Part shown: positions 9,603 through 20,614 of the stretch, one piece after another
Position numbering within the stretch: position 1 is the first letter of the stretch
Layout: each line of letters opens with the position of its first letter
NCBI RefSeq assembly: GCF_001651035.1
Contig: NZ_LXRG01000054.1
Coordinates: 62,001 to 126,000, forward strand
DNA from: Halomonas sp. ALS9
Lineage (GTDB): Bacteria; Pseudomonadota; Gammaproteobacteria; Pseudomonadales; Halomonadaceae
Direction: 5' to 3'
DNA length: 64,000 bases
The notes under the pieces: model-generated
What the model was told of the DNA's origin: nothing
What the model saw: the letters and a program-made list of their open reading frames with translations, nothing else
Database searches by the model: none
Translations under genes and position numbers: made by a program

Positions 9603-10121
9603 CTATGGTACCAGAGCTATCGGCAAGTCCGCGTGCGGTAGCAACGCTTTTTGTCGCTCTGGCAGACGCTGGTAGACCCAAGCGCGTGTACCATCTGCGA
9701 GTTCTATCGTCACCCGCTGGTAGCGAACGCCAAGCCGCTCGTAGCGATCAAGGCGAGCCAGCTGTTCGGCGTTCACATGTAATACTAAGCCTTTCACACG
9801 ACTTCCAGGCTGGGGAGAAAGGTCAAGCCCGTTGCGCCTGTAGCCCTCAAGTACGGCTTCCTCTGGGGCACCAAAGCTACCCATAACAACCAAGCGGACA
9901 GGCGCATAACGTAACGTGCCGTAAACAAACACCTGATGGGGGCGCTGCTCGATAGCAGGGAGGTCGTCAGGGCGGTCATAAAACCAAGGGCTGAGCATGG
10001 TTAACCAGAGCCATCCGACGAGGCTGAGCAACCCCACACCGCTTAGCATCAAAACGCGTTTTAACCACACCGTATTAATCAAACCAGGGCGCCTCACAAT
10101 GAACGGTAAGAAAGTTAACAA
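9603..10121 (-). CDS. Gamma-glutamylcyclotransferase-like protein with N-terminal membrane helix
   Basis: The C-terminal two thirds match the GGCT/AIG2-like fold: VFVYGTLRYAPVR (substrate loop, YGTL) and LDRYERLGVRYQRV, which carries the conserved glutamate and Y-x-R. A hydrophobic helix at about residues 24-42 precedes the domain, so the protein is probably anchored in the inner membrane. The start is uncertain: TTG 10121 is the longest option and has no clear ribosome binding site, and GTG 10097 or ATG 10049 are alternatives. Substrate is unknown; GGCT-fold proteins also act on other gamma-glutamyl amines. Confidence 0.72.
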   Translation of the reverse strand: MLTFLPFIVRRPGLINTVWLKRVLMLSGVGLLSLVGWLWLTMLSPWFYDRPDDLPAIEQRPHQVFVYGTLRYAPVRLVVMGSFGAPEEAVLEGYRRNGLDLSPQPGSRVKGLVLHVNAEQLARLDRYERLGVRYQRVTIELADGTRAWVYQRLPERQKALLPHADLPIALVP

Positions 10122-10259
10122 GGGATATAAAAAACGAAAGCTTAGCTTGGCGTGTCAAATAGACGGTGACAAGTTTATGTCATCGACTCGTTGAATCTTC
10201 TTAAGCAAAGTACTTGGATTTGCTAGGATAGCCAGCAGACCTTAACGGAGGAGCCTGCA

Positions 10260-10850
10260 ATGAATCAGCCACTTCGTGATCATACGGATTTTCGTGCGCT
10301 CGTAGGCGATGTTAAGCCACTGCCCCCGAGCAACCGTGCCGACCCAGGTGCTAACCGCAAAAGCCCCTCTGAATCGCAGTTGGCCCGGCGAGAATGGGCA
10401 GAAGAAGAGAGGGGCGCGCGCAACTTTCTATCCGACGACTTTGTCGATTTACTCCCTCCCTTTGATCCTATGGAGTATCGTCGCGAAGGCATTCAACAAG
10501 GTGTGGTCGATAAATTAAAGCACGGTGGCTATAGCGTTCAGTCGCAGCTCCACTTGCTCAGGCGCCCATTAAGTGAGTGTCGCCGCATGCTGTTTGCGTT
10601 TATTCAAGAAGCCTACGCCCTCGATTTACGCTCCGTTATGATCGTACATGGCCGTGGGCGTGAGATTGATAGCCCCGCCAACGTACTGCGCTCGTACCTT
10701 GCCAAGTGGCTCAGTCAGTTTGAGGAAGTGCAGGCATACGTATCCGCTCAACCATCGGAAGGAGGGTTGGGGGCGATCTGGGTGATGCTACGCAAAAGTG
10801 ACCGTGCTAAAGCTAATAACCGTGAGCGCCAGCAAAAGCGGCGGGGGTAG
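10260..10850 (+). CDS. smrA: Smr-domain endonuclease SmrA
   Basis: A 196-residue small MutS-related (Smr) protein. The Smr domain spans about residues 95-185 with the family motif IVHGRG, and the N-terminal half is charged and probably disordered. E. coli SmrA has DNA nicking activity. GGAGGAG lies 6 bases before the ATG. It converges on the DUF934/sulfite reductase genes and is followed by a strong hairpin. Confidence 0.9.
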   Translation: MNQPLRDHTDFRALVGDVKPLPPSNRADPGANRKSPSESQLARREWAEEERGARNFLSDDFVDLLPPFDPMEYRREGIQQGVVDKLKHGGYSVQSQLHLLRRPLSECRRMLFAFIQEAYALDLRSVMIVHGRGREIDSPANVLRSYLAKWLSQFEEVQAYVSAQPSEGGLGAIWVMLRKSDRAKANNRERQQKRRG

Positions 10851-10878
10851 GTTTAACAATAAAGCTGTCCACAATTAG

Positions 10879-10902
10879 AAAGGGCAGCTGACGCTGCCCT
10901 TT
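10879..10902. terminator. Hairpin between convergent smrA and DUF934 genes
   Basis: A perfect 10-bp stem (AAAGGGCAGC at 10879-10888, GCTGCCCTTT at 10893-10902) with a TGAC loop. The T-tract is only the last three bases of the stem, so termination may be moderate. Its position between two converging genes suits a shared terminator. Confidence 0.65.
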
Positions 10903-10930
10903 GACATTACTTGATAGATGGAATGTGCGT

Positions 10931-11494
10931 TTAATCCCTAGTGCCTAAACGACGTTCAAACAGAGCCTGACGCTCTTCCACATCAGGCTGGTAGCGAACG
11001 CTGATAAAACTCAGCGCGCGCAGGGCATCGTCTGGATGCTGGTCATCACGCAGCGCCATCGCATTGAAACCACAGCGGCGCATGTAATCCAACTGATCAA
11101 CCAAGACGTCGCCTACGGCGCGCACTTCACCACGGTAGTCGTGACGCTCGCGAAGCAGGCGAGCGATGGAGTAGCCACGGCCATCAGTGAAGGCGGGGAA
11201 ATCAATGGCGACCGCCGCAGAACTACCCAGCTGCTTGGCTAATTCTGCCGTCAGCTCGGTATCGCTGGTAAGTAGCGGTGCCAGCTCATCATCATCTTGA
11301 TTCGCTTGCCATAGTGACAAAGGCACAAACGCCGGGCGTTGCTCGGGTAGCGTGTCTTCATCATAGGAGACACACCAAGCGTTCTCCGCCGCCAGCTCGC
11401 CGTTGGCAATCAGGTGATCCACATGAACCGGTGTTTGCTCAGCCGCTTCAGTTTGCGTCTCAGCTGTTTTATTAGGCCCGGTTTTATTAGGCAT
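10931..11494 (-). CDS. DUF934 protein, partner of sulfite reductase
   Basis: A 187-residue DUF934 family protein, usually found next to the hemoprotein sulfite reductase and thought to act in assimilatory sulfite reduction. The core is AVAIDFPAFTDGRGYSIARL then ERHDYRGEVRAVGDVLVDQL. The start is ATG 11494, preceded by AAGGAG with 7-base spacing; a GTG at 11500 lies too close to that site. It overlaps the end of the reductase gene by 8 bases. Near the N-terminus, GPNKT repeats PNKT because of a 15-bp duplication in the DNA (11466-11492). Confidence 0.88.
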   Translation of the reverse strand: MPNKTGPNKTAETQTEAAEQTPVHVDHLIANGELAAENAWCVSYDEDTLPEQRPAFVPLSLWQANQDDDELAPLLTSDTELTAELAKQLGSSAAVAIDFPAFTDGRGYSIARLLRERHDYRGEVRAVGDVLVDQLDYMRRCGFNAMALRDDQHPDDALRALSFISVRYQPDVEERQALFERRLGTRD

Positions 11495-13139
11495 AGACAC
11501 GCTCCTTAAAGGGTTTTAGGCCAATACGGCGGTAAGTATCCAAGAAGCGTTCGTCCTCATGGCGCTGTGACACATAGACTTCCAATACTTTTTCCACTAC
11601 GTCCGGCACGTCTGAGCGGAAAAAGGACGGGCCTAAAATCTTACCCAGCGAGGCATCGTCGGTGGAGTTGCCCCCAATCGATATCTGATAGAACTCTTCG
11701 CCTTTTTTATCCACGCCCAGGATGCCGATATGGCCAACGTGGTGGTGGCCACAGGCGTTCATGCAACCGGAGATATTCAGATCCAGAGGGCCGAGGTCAT
11801 ACAAGAAATCAAGATCTTCAAAGCGTTCCTGCAGTGCCTGTGCGATGGGAATCGATACCGCATTGGCCAGGCTGCAGTAGTCGCCGCCAGGGCAGCAGAT
11901 AATATCATTGAGCGTGCCCACGGTGGGGTTCGCCATACCCAGCGCGTCAAGCTCTTGCCAAAGTGCTTCCAGCTCGTCGACCGGAACGTCAGAAAGCACC
12001 AGGTTCTGCTCGTGGGTGACGCGCACTTCACCAAAGCTGTAGCGATCAGCTAAATCAGCCACAGCTTCCATCTGATCGGCGGTGACATCCCCAGGCGCGT
12101 GCTCGCGGCGCTTCAGCGATAGCGTCACAGCTTTATACCCAGCCACCTTATGATCGGTTACGTTATTAGTGACAAATCGTGCAAAGCTGCGATTTTCTGC
12201 ACGCAGGCGGTCAAATTCTTCGTTAGCGTTTGCTGCCACCGGGCGACGATCAGGCTCGGGGAAGTGAACTTTAGCCGCATCAACCGCTGCTTGGTTAAGC
12301 GTCTGCGGGCCGTCTTTCAGGTGCGCCCACTCTTCATCCACCCGACGACGGAACTCTTCAATACCCAGCGCTTTGACCAGAATTTTAATCCGCGCCTTGA
12401 ACTTGTTATCCCGGCGACCAAACTGGTTGTAAACCCGTACGCAGGCTTCCAGGTAGGTCAACAAATGCTGCCAGGGCAGATCTTCACGAACCACGTCCGC
12501 AATCATCGGGGTACGGCCCAGGCCGCCACCGGCCAATACTTTTATACGCAGCTCGCCGTCGGCGTTGTACCAAAAACGCAGGCCAATATCGTGAACCTGG
12601 ATCGCGGCACGGTCTTGGGCCGCACCGCTGACCGCGATTTTGAACTTGCGGGGCAGATAGGCGAATTCCGGGTGCAAGGTTGACCACTGGCGGATTAACT
12701 CACACCAGGGACGTGGGTCTTCCACTTCATCGTTGGCGATGCCGGCAAACTGGTCGCTGGTGGTGTTACGAATGCAGTTACCACTGGTTTGAATGGCATG
12801 CATCTGCACCTTGGCGAGATCGGCCAGAATATCGGGCACGTCTTCAAGGGCAGGCCAGTTCAACTGTAAATTTTGCCGCGTAGTAAAGTGGCCGTAGCCG
12901 CGGTCGTAACGGCGAGTGATCTCAGCCAAGGCACGCAACTGGCTGCCTGCCAGCATGCCGTAAGGAATCGCAATGCGCAGCATGGGCGCATGGCGTTGAA
13001 TATAGAGGCCGTTTTGCAACCGTAACGGACGGAACTCTTCTTCTCCCAAACGCCCGGCGCGGTAGCGTTCCATTTGGTCACGGAACTGAGCGACACGCTC
13101 ATCAACCAGGGTTTGGTCGTGAATATCATAACGGTACAT
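11487..13139 (-). CDS. cysI: Nitrite/sulfite reductase hemoprotein
   Basis: A siroheme and [4Fe-4S] reductase of 550 residues, probably the assimilatory sulfite reductase. The cluster cysteines lie in CCPGGDYC (C-x5-C) and GCMNACGHHH (C-x3-C) in the C-terminal half, with two ferrite-reductase-like repeats (PLRLQNGLYIQRHAPMLRIA near the N-terminus). The start is ATG 13139, giving MYRYDIHDQ, with AGGATC upstream; a GTG at 13172 lacks support. No flavoprotein subunit (cysJ) is adjacent, so the electron donor is probably ferredoxin or encoded elsewhere. Confidence 0.9.
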   Translation of the reverse strand: MYRYDIHDQTLVDERVAQFRDQMERYRAGRLGEEEFRPLRLQNGLYIQRHAPMLRIAIPYGMLAGSQLRALAEITRRYDRGYGHFTTRQNLQLNWPALEDVPDILADLAKVQMHAIQTSGNCIRNTTSDQFAGIANDEVEDPRPWCELIRQWSTLHPEFAYLPRKFKIAVSGAAQDRAAIQVHDIGLRFWYNADGELRIKVLAGGGLGRTPMIADVVREDLPWQHLLTYLEACVRVYNQFGRRDNKFKARIKILVKALGIEEFRRRVDEEWAHLKDGPQTLNQAAVDAAKVHFPEPDRRPVAANANEEFDRLRAENRSFARFVTNNVTDHKVAGYKAVTLSLKRREHAPGDVTADQMEAVADLADRYSFGEVRVTHEQNLVLSDVPVDELEALWQELDALGMANPTVGTLNDIICCPGGDYCSLANAVSIPIAQALQERFEDLDFLYDLGPLDLNISGCMNACGHHHVGHIGILGVDKKGEEFYQISIGGNSTDDASLGKILGPSFFRSDVPDVVEKVLEVYVSQRHEDERFLDTYRRIGLKPFKERVYA

Positions 13140-13275
13140 GGGGCACGATCCTGCTAAAAGCGAAATGGTCACGTTGAGACGGACGTTAATATAGTGTCAC
13201 CTTAACGCGGGCGTCATATTCTACAAAAGAATATATAATTATCTTTTTATCTCTAAAAGCTATTTAGAACACGTA

Positions 13276-14616
13276 TCATGGGCCACTCAACGAGTTAGAA
13301 AGCGGGGCCAGCCAGCGGCGGCGCTGCCATACCCATAAAAATCCGGCTGAGTTTATCAATCGATAAAGCAGTTGCATAAGCCAAATACCTAATAAACCCT
13401 GTTCTAAGCCAATCCCCACCCACCAGGCCAGGGGTAAAAAAAGCAGCCACTGCATCCCCAGGGTGAGCATCATAACCGTGCGCTGGGCGCCTGCGCCCAT
13501 TAACGCCTGGGCAAGCACCAGGGCGGCGGCATCCAGCACAATCATCACGCCGGTTAGCTGCAGCGGAAGTTTACCCAGCGCGACTAGCTCGCTACTGCTG
13601 AAAAATATCCCAAGTACCTGTTCGGGTATCACTAACATTGGCAGCGCCAGCACAAGTAGCAGTAGCCATGCAACCCGCAGCGCATCCAGACCCCAGCGGT
13701 GGGCTTCGTGCTGAGCATCTCGGCCTAATGCCTCACCCACTAAGCTCATCGCCGCAACGCCAATACCCACTCCCGGCAAAATTAGCAGCAGTGAAAGATT
13801 AATCAACACATGGCCAACCGCGACACTGGCCGTGCCTAGCTGGCTAAGTAACCAAATGAGTACCGCATATCCCGTTGCAAATAAAAACTGCTGCAAAGAG
13901 TGAGGAGCGGCAAGTACCAAGGTCGTACGCAGGGTGGCTAAACAAGGCATGCGTGTCAAAAAATGGTGGGTAAAGGGGCTTTTTATGCTCACCCAACACC
14001 AAACAATCAAACCAATAAACAGCGATAGTGTTGTGCCAACACCCGCACCGCTCGCCCCCATTTTGGGTAGCCCGGCAAATCCATAAATCAACCCAGCACT
14101 GACCACAACATTAATCAAGTGAACCGTCACGATGATACGCAAATAGAGATGCGTTTGCTGGCGACCGTTCCAGTAGCCACGAAAGCAGAGCGTTAGCGCA
14201 ATGGCCATCAGTGACACCACCCGCCAACGGAAATAGTCAACGGCGACGTTTTGCACATCATCGGCCTGGCTAATCAAGCCAATCAGCAGCGGTGCTTGCC
14301 ACCAAGCCCAGACGGACAGCGGCAGGCCAAACACAAGCCCAATCACCAGCCCCGAGTTAAGCGGTTGGGCGATCTCTATGTGGGCAGCACCGACACGATG
14401 TGCAGTTTGTGACTGCACGCTGGAGGAGAGTCCAAACACGACAGCGCTGAGCATAAACATGGCGTAACCGCCCACTCCCACGCCAGCAAGGGCTACCTCG
14501 CCTAAATGCCCTACCAGTGCGGCATCGATCAAGTTGAGCATACTCTGGGAGAGCATGCCCAGCATGATCGGTAAGGCAAGACGCATAACCTTGCCGTGAC
14601 GGCCAACTGACAGCAT
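13276..14616 (-). CDS. MATE family efflux transporter (DinF-like)
   Basis: A 446-residue membrane protein with about twelve helices and the MATE pattern IDAALVGHLGEVALAGVGVGGY in the first repeat. DinF-subfamily MATE proteins export drugs or metabolites in exchange for Na+ or H+. It starts 3 bases after the metH stop, so it is almost certainly co-transcribed with metH. Substrate cannot be read from the sequence. Confidence 0.9.
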   Translation of the reverse strand: MLSVGRHGKVMRLALPIMLGMLSQSMLNLIDAALVGHLGEVALAGVGVGGYAMFMLSAVVFGLSSSVQSQTAHRVGAAHIEIAQPLNSGLVIGLVFGLPLSVWAWWQAPLLIGLISQADDVQNVAVDYFRWRVVSLMAIALTLCFRGYWNGRQQTHLYLRIIVTVHLINVVVSAGLIYGFAGLPKMGASGAGVGTTLSLFIGLIVWCWVSIKSPFTHHFLTRMPCLATLRTTLVLAAPHSLQQFLFATGYAVLIWLLSQLGTASVAVGHVLINLSLLLILPGVGIGVAAMSLVGEALGRDAQHEAHRWGLDALRVAWLLLLVLALPMLVIPEQVLGIFFSSSELVALGKLPLQLTGVMIVLDAAALVLAQALMGAGAQRTVMMLTLGMQWLLFLPLAWWVGIGLEQGLLGIWLMQLLYRLINSAGFLWVWQRRRWLAPLSNSLSGP

Positions 14617-14619
14617 TAA

Positions 14620-18315
<3,696 letters not shown>

Positions 18316-18499
18316 GGCAGGGGGAGTTCTCCAGCGTCACAGTCGTCAAAAGGGATGTTGTTATCGTCGGAAAAGTAGCATCTGTCGTTTAGAGGCGCGC
18401 AATTATAGCAAATGAGAGTGCAAAAGGCGCCCCTGGGCAGCGCTATACGTTAGATAAGAAAAGACAATTAACCGATGCTGTTGAAAAGTGACACTTAAA

Positions 18500-18524
18500 A
18501 TAGTCGACTAAAACAGTCGGGATT
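18500..18524. promoter_or_regulatory. Predicted type 1 IscR binding site upstream of nfuA
   Basis: The 25 bases starting ATAGTCGACT and continuing AAAACAGTCGGG match the E. coli type 1 IscR consensus (ATASYYGACTRWWWYAGTCRRSTAT) at all but two of the 25 positions, both near the right edge. The right end overlaps the predicted -35 element of the nfuA promoter, so bound [2Fe-2S]-IscR would be expected to repress. Confidence 0.78.
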
Positions 18525-18551
18525 GTGTCAGCGCACGGTTTTGCTTACCAT
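18523..18551 (+). promoter_or_regulatory. Predicted sigma-70 promoter of nfuA
   Basis: TTGTGT at 18523-18528 and TACCAT at 18546-18551 are separated by 17 bp. The elements are imperfect (TTGACA/TATAAT), as is usual for regulated promoters, and the -35 overlaps the IscR-like site. The nfuA start lies 57 bases downstream of the -10. Confidence 0.5.
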
Positions 18552-18608
18552 AGACGCAAATGACATGTGAAGTGGCGCCGCCACTACCACGGGAGGAAGA
18601 CAGCCCTC

Positions 18609-19232
18609 ATGACCACGACTAGCGAAAAAGAAACCAGTGTTGATACCCAAGGTATTGATATTACAGATAGTGCGCAAGAATACTTGGCAGAACTGCTGGA
18701 AAAGCAGAACGTTGAAGGTATTGCTGTGCGCATTTTTATTACCCAGCCCGGCACGCCCTACGCGGAAACCTGCTTGGCTTATTGCCGCCCAGGTGAAGAA
18801 GAGCCGACCGACGTCACGTTGGAACTCGAGAAAATCAATGTTTTTCTCGATAAAAACAGCTTAGCGTTTTTGGAAGAGGCGGTGGTGGATTTCAATGCCG
18901 ACCGCATGGGTGGTCAACTGACCATCAAAGCACCTAACGCCAAGATGCCTAAGGTGAATGCCGACAGCCCGCTGGAAGACCGAATCAATTACGTGCTTTA
19001 CAGCGAGATCAACCCCGGGCTGGCGGCCCACGGCGGTGAGATCAAGCTGGTTGAACTCACCGAGGAGCAGTACGCCATCTTAGCCTTCGGCGGCGGCTGC
19101 CAGGGTTGCGCCGCAGTTGATTTAACGCTGAAGGATGGCGTTGAGAAAACGCTGATGGAGCGCATTCCGGAGCTTGCCGGCATTCGCGACGTCACCGACC
19201 ATACCGATACGACCAACGCCTACTATCGTTAA
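18609..19232 (+). CDS. nfuA: Fe-S biogenesis protein NfuA
   Basis: An Fe-S cluster carrier of 207 residues with an N-terminal degenerate A-type domain (about 15-110) and a C-terminal Nfu domain (about 120-200) holding the cluster-binding C-x2-C in GGGCQGC (Cys164, Cys167). ATG 18609 is preceded by GGGAGGAAG; an in-frame ATG at 18567 is not. It delivers [4Fe-4S] clusters to apoproteins under stress. The upstream IscR-like site ties it to Fe-S regulation. Confidence 0.96.
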   Translation: MTTTSEKETSVDTQGIDITDSAQEYLAELLEKQNVEGIAVRIFITQPGTPYAETCLAYCRPGEEEPTDVTLELEKINVFLDKNSLAFLEEAVVDFNADRMGGQLTIKAPNAKMPKVNADSPLEDRINYVLYSEINPGLAAHGGEIKLVELTEEQYAILAFGGGCQGCAAVDLTLKDGVEKTLMERIPELAGIRDVTDHTDTTNAYYR

Positions 19233-19249
19233 ACTAACGGTATCGCGCC

Positions 19250-19281
19250 AAAAGCCCAGCCTTCAACAGCTGGGCTTTTTT
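19250..19281 (+). terminator. Rho-independent terminator of nfuA
   Basis: AAAAGCCCAGC (19250-19260) pairs with GCTGGGCTTTT (19269-19279) across an 8-nt loop, with the T-run extending to 19281. The A-run on the left gives some terminator character on the minus strand too, where the KfrA-like gene ends. Confidence 0.92.
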
Positions 19282-19292
19282 ATATCCTCTAC

Positions 19293-19320
19293 TTTAAGTT
19301 CTCCGTTTTAAGTTCTCCGT
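19293..19320. repeat. 14-bp tandem duplication
   Basis: TTTAAGTTCTCCGT occurs twice without mismatch (19293-19306, 19307-19320), followed by a truncated third start (TTTAA). It lies between the nfuA terminator and the end of the KfrA-like gene. Confidence 0.9.
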
Positions 19321-19353
19321 TTTAAAGTCAGTCTTTTAAGGGCGCAGCTTTAA

Positions 19354-20403
19354 TCATTGTTCTGGTTCATTACCCTTGGCAGTTTGATTTGAAAGCGCAT
19401 CGGGAAGTGCCGTTAGCTGTGTTTGCAGCGCCTCCATACGACTCCACAGCTTCTCTTGCCACGCTTGCTGTAGAGCGGCTTCCCGCTCGGCATGCTGCTG
19501 AGTCTGGCTTTTGAGCGACGCTTTGGACTCATCTAGCTGCAGGGTGAGCGTTTTTACCTGCTCTTCAAGCGATATGACTTGCTGCGCCCGCTCGCTAAGC
19601 CGCTGCTCGCGTTCGCTGGCATCCAGCTGCAACTGATGCAATGCCTGCTGCTTTGTCTTTAGGTCCTGAGCGAACGCCTCCATTCGCTGCTCAGACTGTT
19701 GCTGGCGTTTTTGGTAACTCTTCTCTTCCTGGGCGCGCGCCTGTTGAGCGCTATCCAGCATCGACATCAACCTGCCTTCCGCTGCCTCATGACGCTGCTC
19801 TTCTTGTGCCAGCCGCTGTTCCCATGCGGCTTGCTGCTCACTGAGGGCGTGGCTCTGCGCATTACGCTGCGCCTCTGCCTGACTTTCTAATTGCTTTTTT
19901 GCCTGTTTTAGCTGATTGACTTCACTGTGTGATGTCTCGGCAAGCGTGCGCCAGTGGTGCTCGCTGGTTTGACTCGCGGCTAACTCCCGGTTTAACGCTT
20001 CCATACGCTGCTCAAGGTGGCGTAAATGCTCGGCGAGGGCGCTTTCACGCTGTTCGGCGTTATCCGCTTGCCGCTTTGCGTCTTCAGCGAGCTGCTGGGC
20101 ATCTGCCACTTGGCGGTTAGCATCCTCGCGATAGTGGAGCAGCATTTGGTTCGCCACTTCCTGGGCCTCGCGCCATAGCTCGCTGGCCATGGTCACCACG
20201 ACTTCCGGCACTCCCTTGGGGGGTGGCACATCGCGATTTTGCTCTCGCTCGCTGCGCCACTGGCGAAAGTGGTCACTAATCGTGGTGAAGCTACCGGTGC
20301 CCAGTACATCGCGAATGCGCTGCACGCTGGGTGTGTCGCCGCGAGCCAGCAGGGCGTCTATCGCTTGTTGAACATCGCTGTACTGAATGCCGTTGCGGGC
20401 CAT
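19354..20403 (-). CDS. KfrA-like coiled-coil DNA-binding protein
   Basis: A 349-residue protein with an N-terminal DNA-binding region (about 1-105: YSDVQQAIDALLARG, SVQRIRDVLGTGSFTTISDH, as in the KfrA N-domain of plasmid proteins) and a long Gln/Glu/Ala-rich coiled coil from about 115 to 330. The start is ATG 20403, with AAGGAAGGA upstream; codons further upstream would run through the palindromic region. Plasmid KfrA binds operators in its own promoter and forms filament-like multimers. This copy is chromosomal and divergent from a tyrosine recombinase, with a 26-bp palindrome in its promoter region. Its role is unknown; it is not a partition gene in any context visible here. Confidence 0.8.
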   Translation of the reverse strand: MARNGIQYSDVQQAIDALLARGDTPSVQRIRDVLGTGSFTTISDHFRQWRSEREQNRDVPPPKGVPEVVVTMASELWREAQEVANQMLLHYREDANRQVADAQQLAEDAKRQADNAEQRESALAEHLRHLEQRMEALNRELAASQTSEHHWRTLAETSHSEVNQLKQAKKQLESQAEAQRNAQSHALSEQQAAWEQRLAQEEQRHEAAEGRLMSMLDSAQQARAQEEKSYQKRQQQSEQRMEAFAQDLKTKQQALHQLQLDASEREQRLSERAQQVISLEEQVKTLTLQLDESKASLKSQTQQHAEREAALQQAWQEKLWSRMEALQTQLTALPDALSNQTAKGNEPEQ

Positions 20404-20468
20404 GAAACGATCCTTCCTTGAGAGCTTCTGTAACCACCATTGTCGAGATTTGTCGTGCAAAAGGCAAT

Positions 20469-20494
20469 AATTACGTATTATGTAATACGTAATT
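20469..20494. promoter_or_regulatory. 26-bp perfect palindrome, candidate operator of the KfrA-like protein
   Basis: Arms of 12 bp (AATTACGTATTA at 20469-20480, TAATACGTAATT at 20483-20494) flank a TG spacer. It lies 66 bp upstream of the KfrA-like start and 121 bp upstream of the recombinase start. KfrA proteins autoregulate through inverted repeats near their promoter, so an operator is the simplest reading. Protein binding is inferred, not shown. Confidence 0.65.
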
Positions 20495-20512
20495 TTATTT
20501 ATGATAATAGAC

Positions 20513-20548
20513 ATAAATTCAAGATTACCCGTCTTATCTTGAATTTAT
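20513..20548. repeat. 13-10-13 perfect inverted repeat, candidate recombinase core or second operator
   Basis: ATAAATTCAAGAT (20513-20525) and ATCTTGAATTTAT (20536-20548) are exact reverse complements around a 10-bp asymmetric centre (TACCCGTCTT). The layout resembles tyrosine-recombinase core sites, where two inverted arms flank a 6-8 bp crossover region. It lies 66 bp upstream of the recombinase gene. A smaller inverted repeat, ATTTATG-8-CATAAAT (20497-20518), overlaps its left arm. Confidence 0.6.
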
Positions 20549-20614
20549 ACGGCTACAGAGGCACACTTCCGCTCATTGGATATAAAAGACCTTTAAAAGA
20601 GAGTAGCGACGGGC

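Noticed and set aside
18316..18499. Cobalamin or SAM riboswitch upstream of metH
   Set aside because: No B12-box or SAM-aptamer-like conserved stretches were visible in the metH leader.
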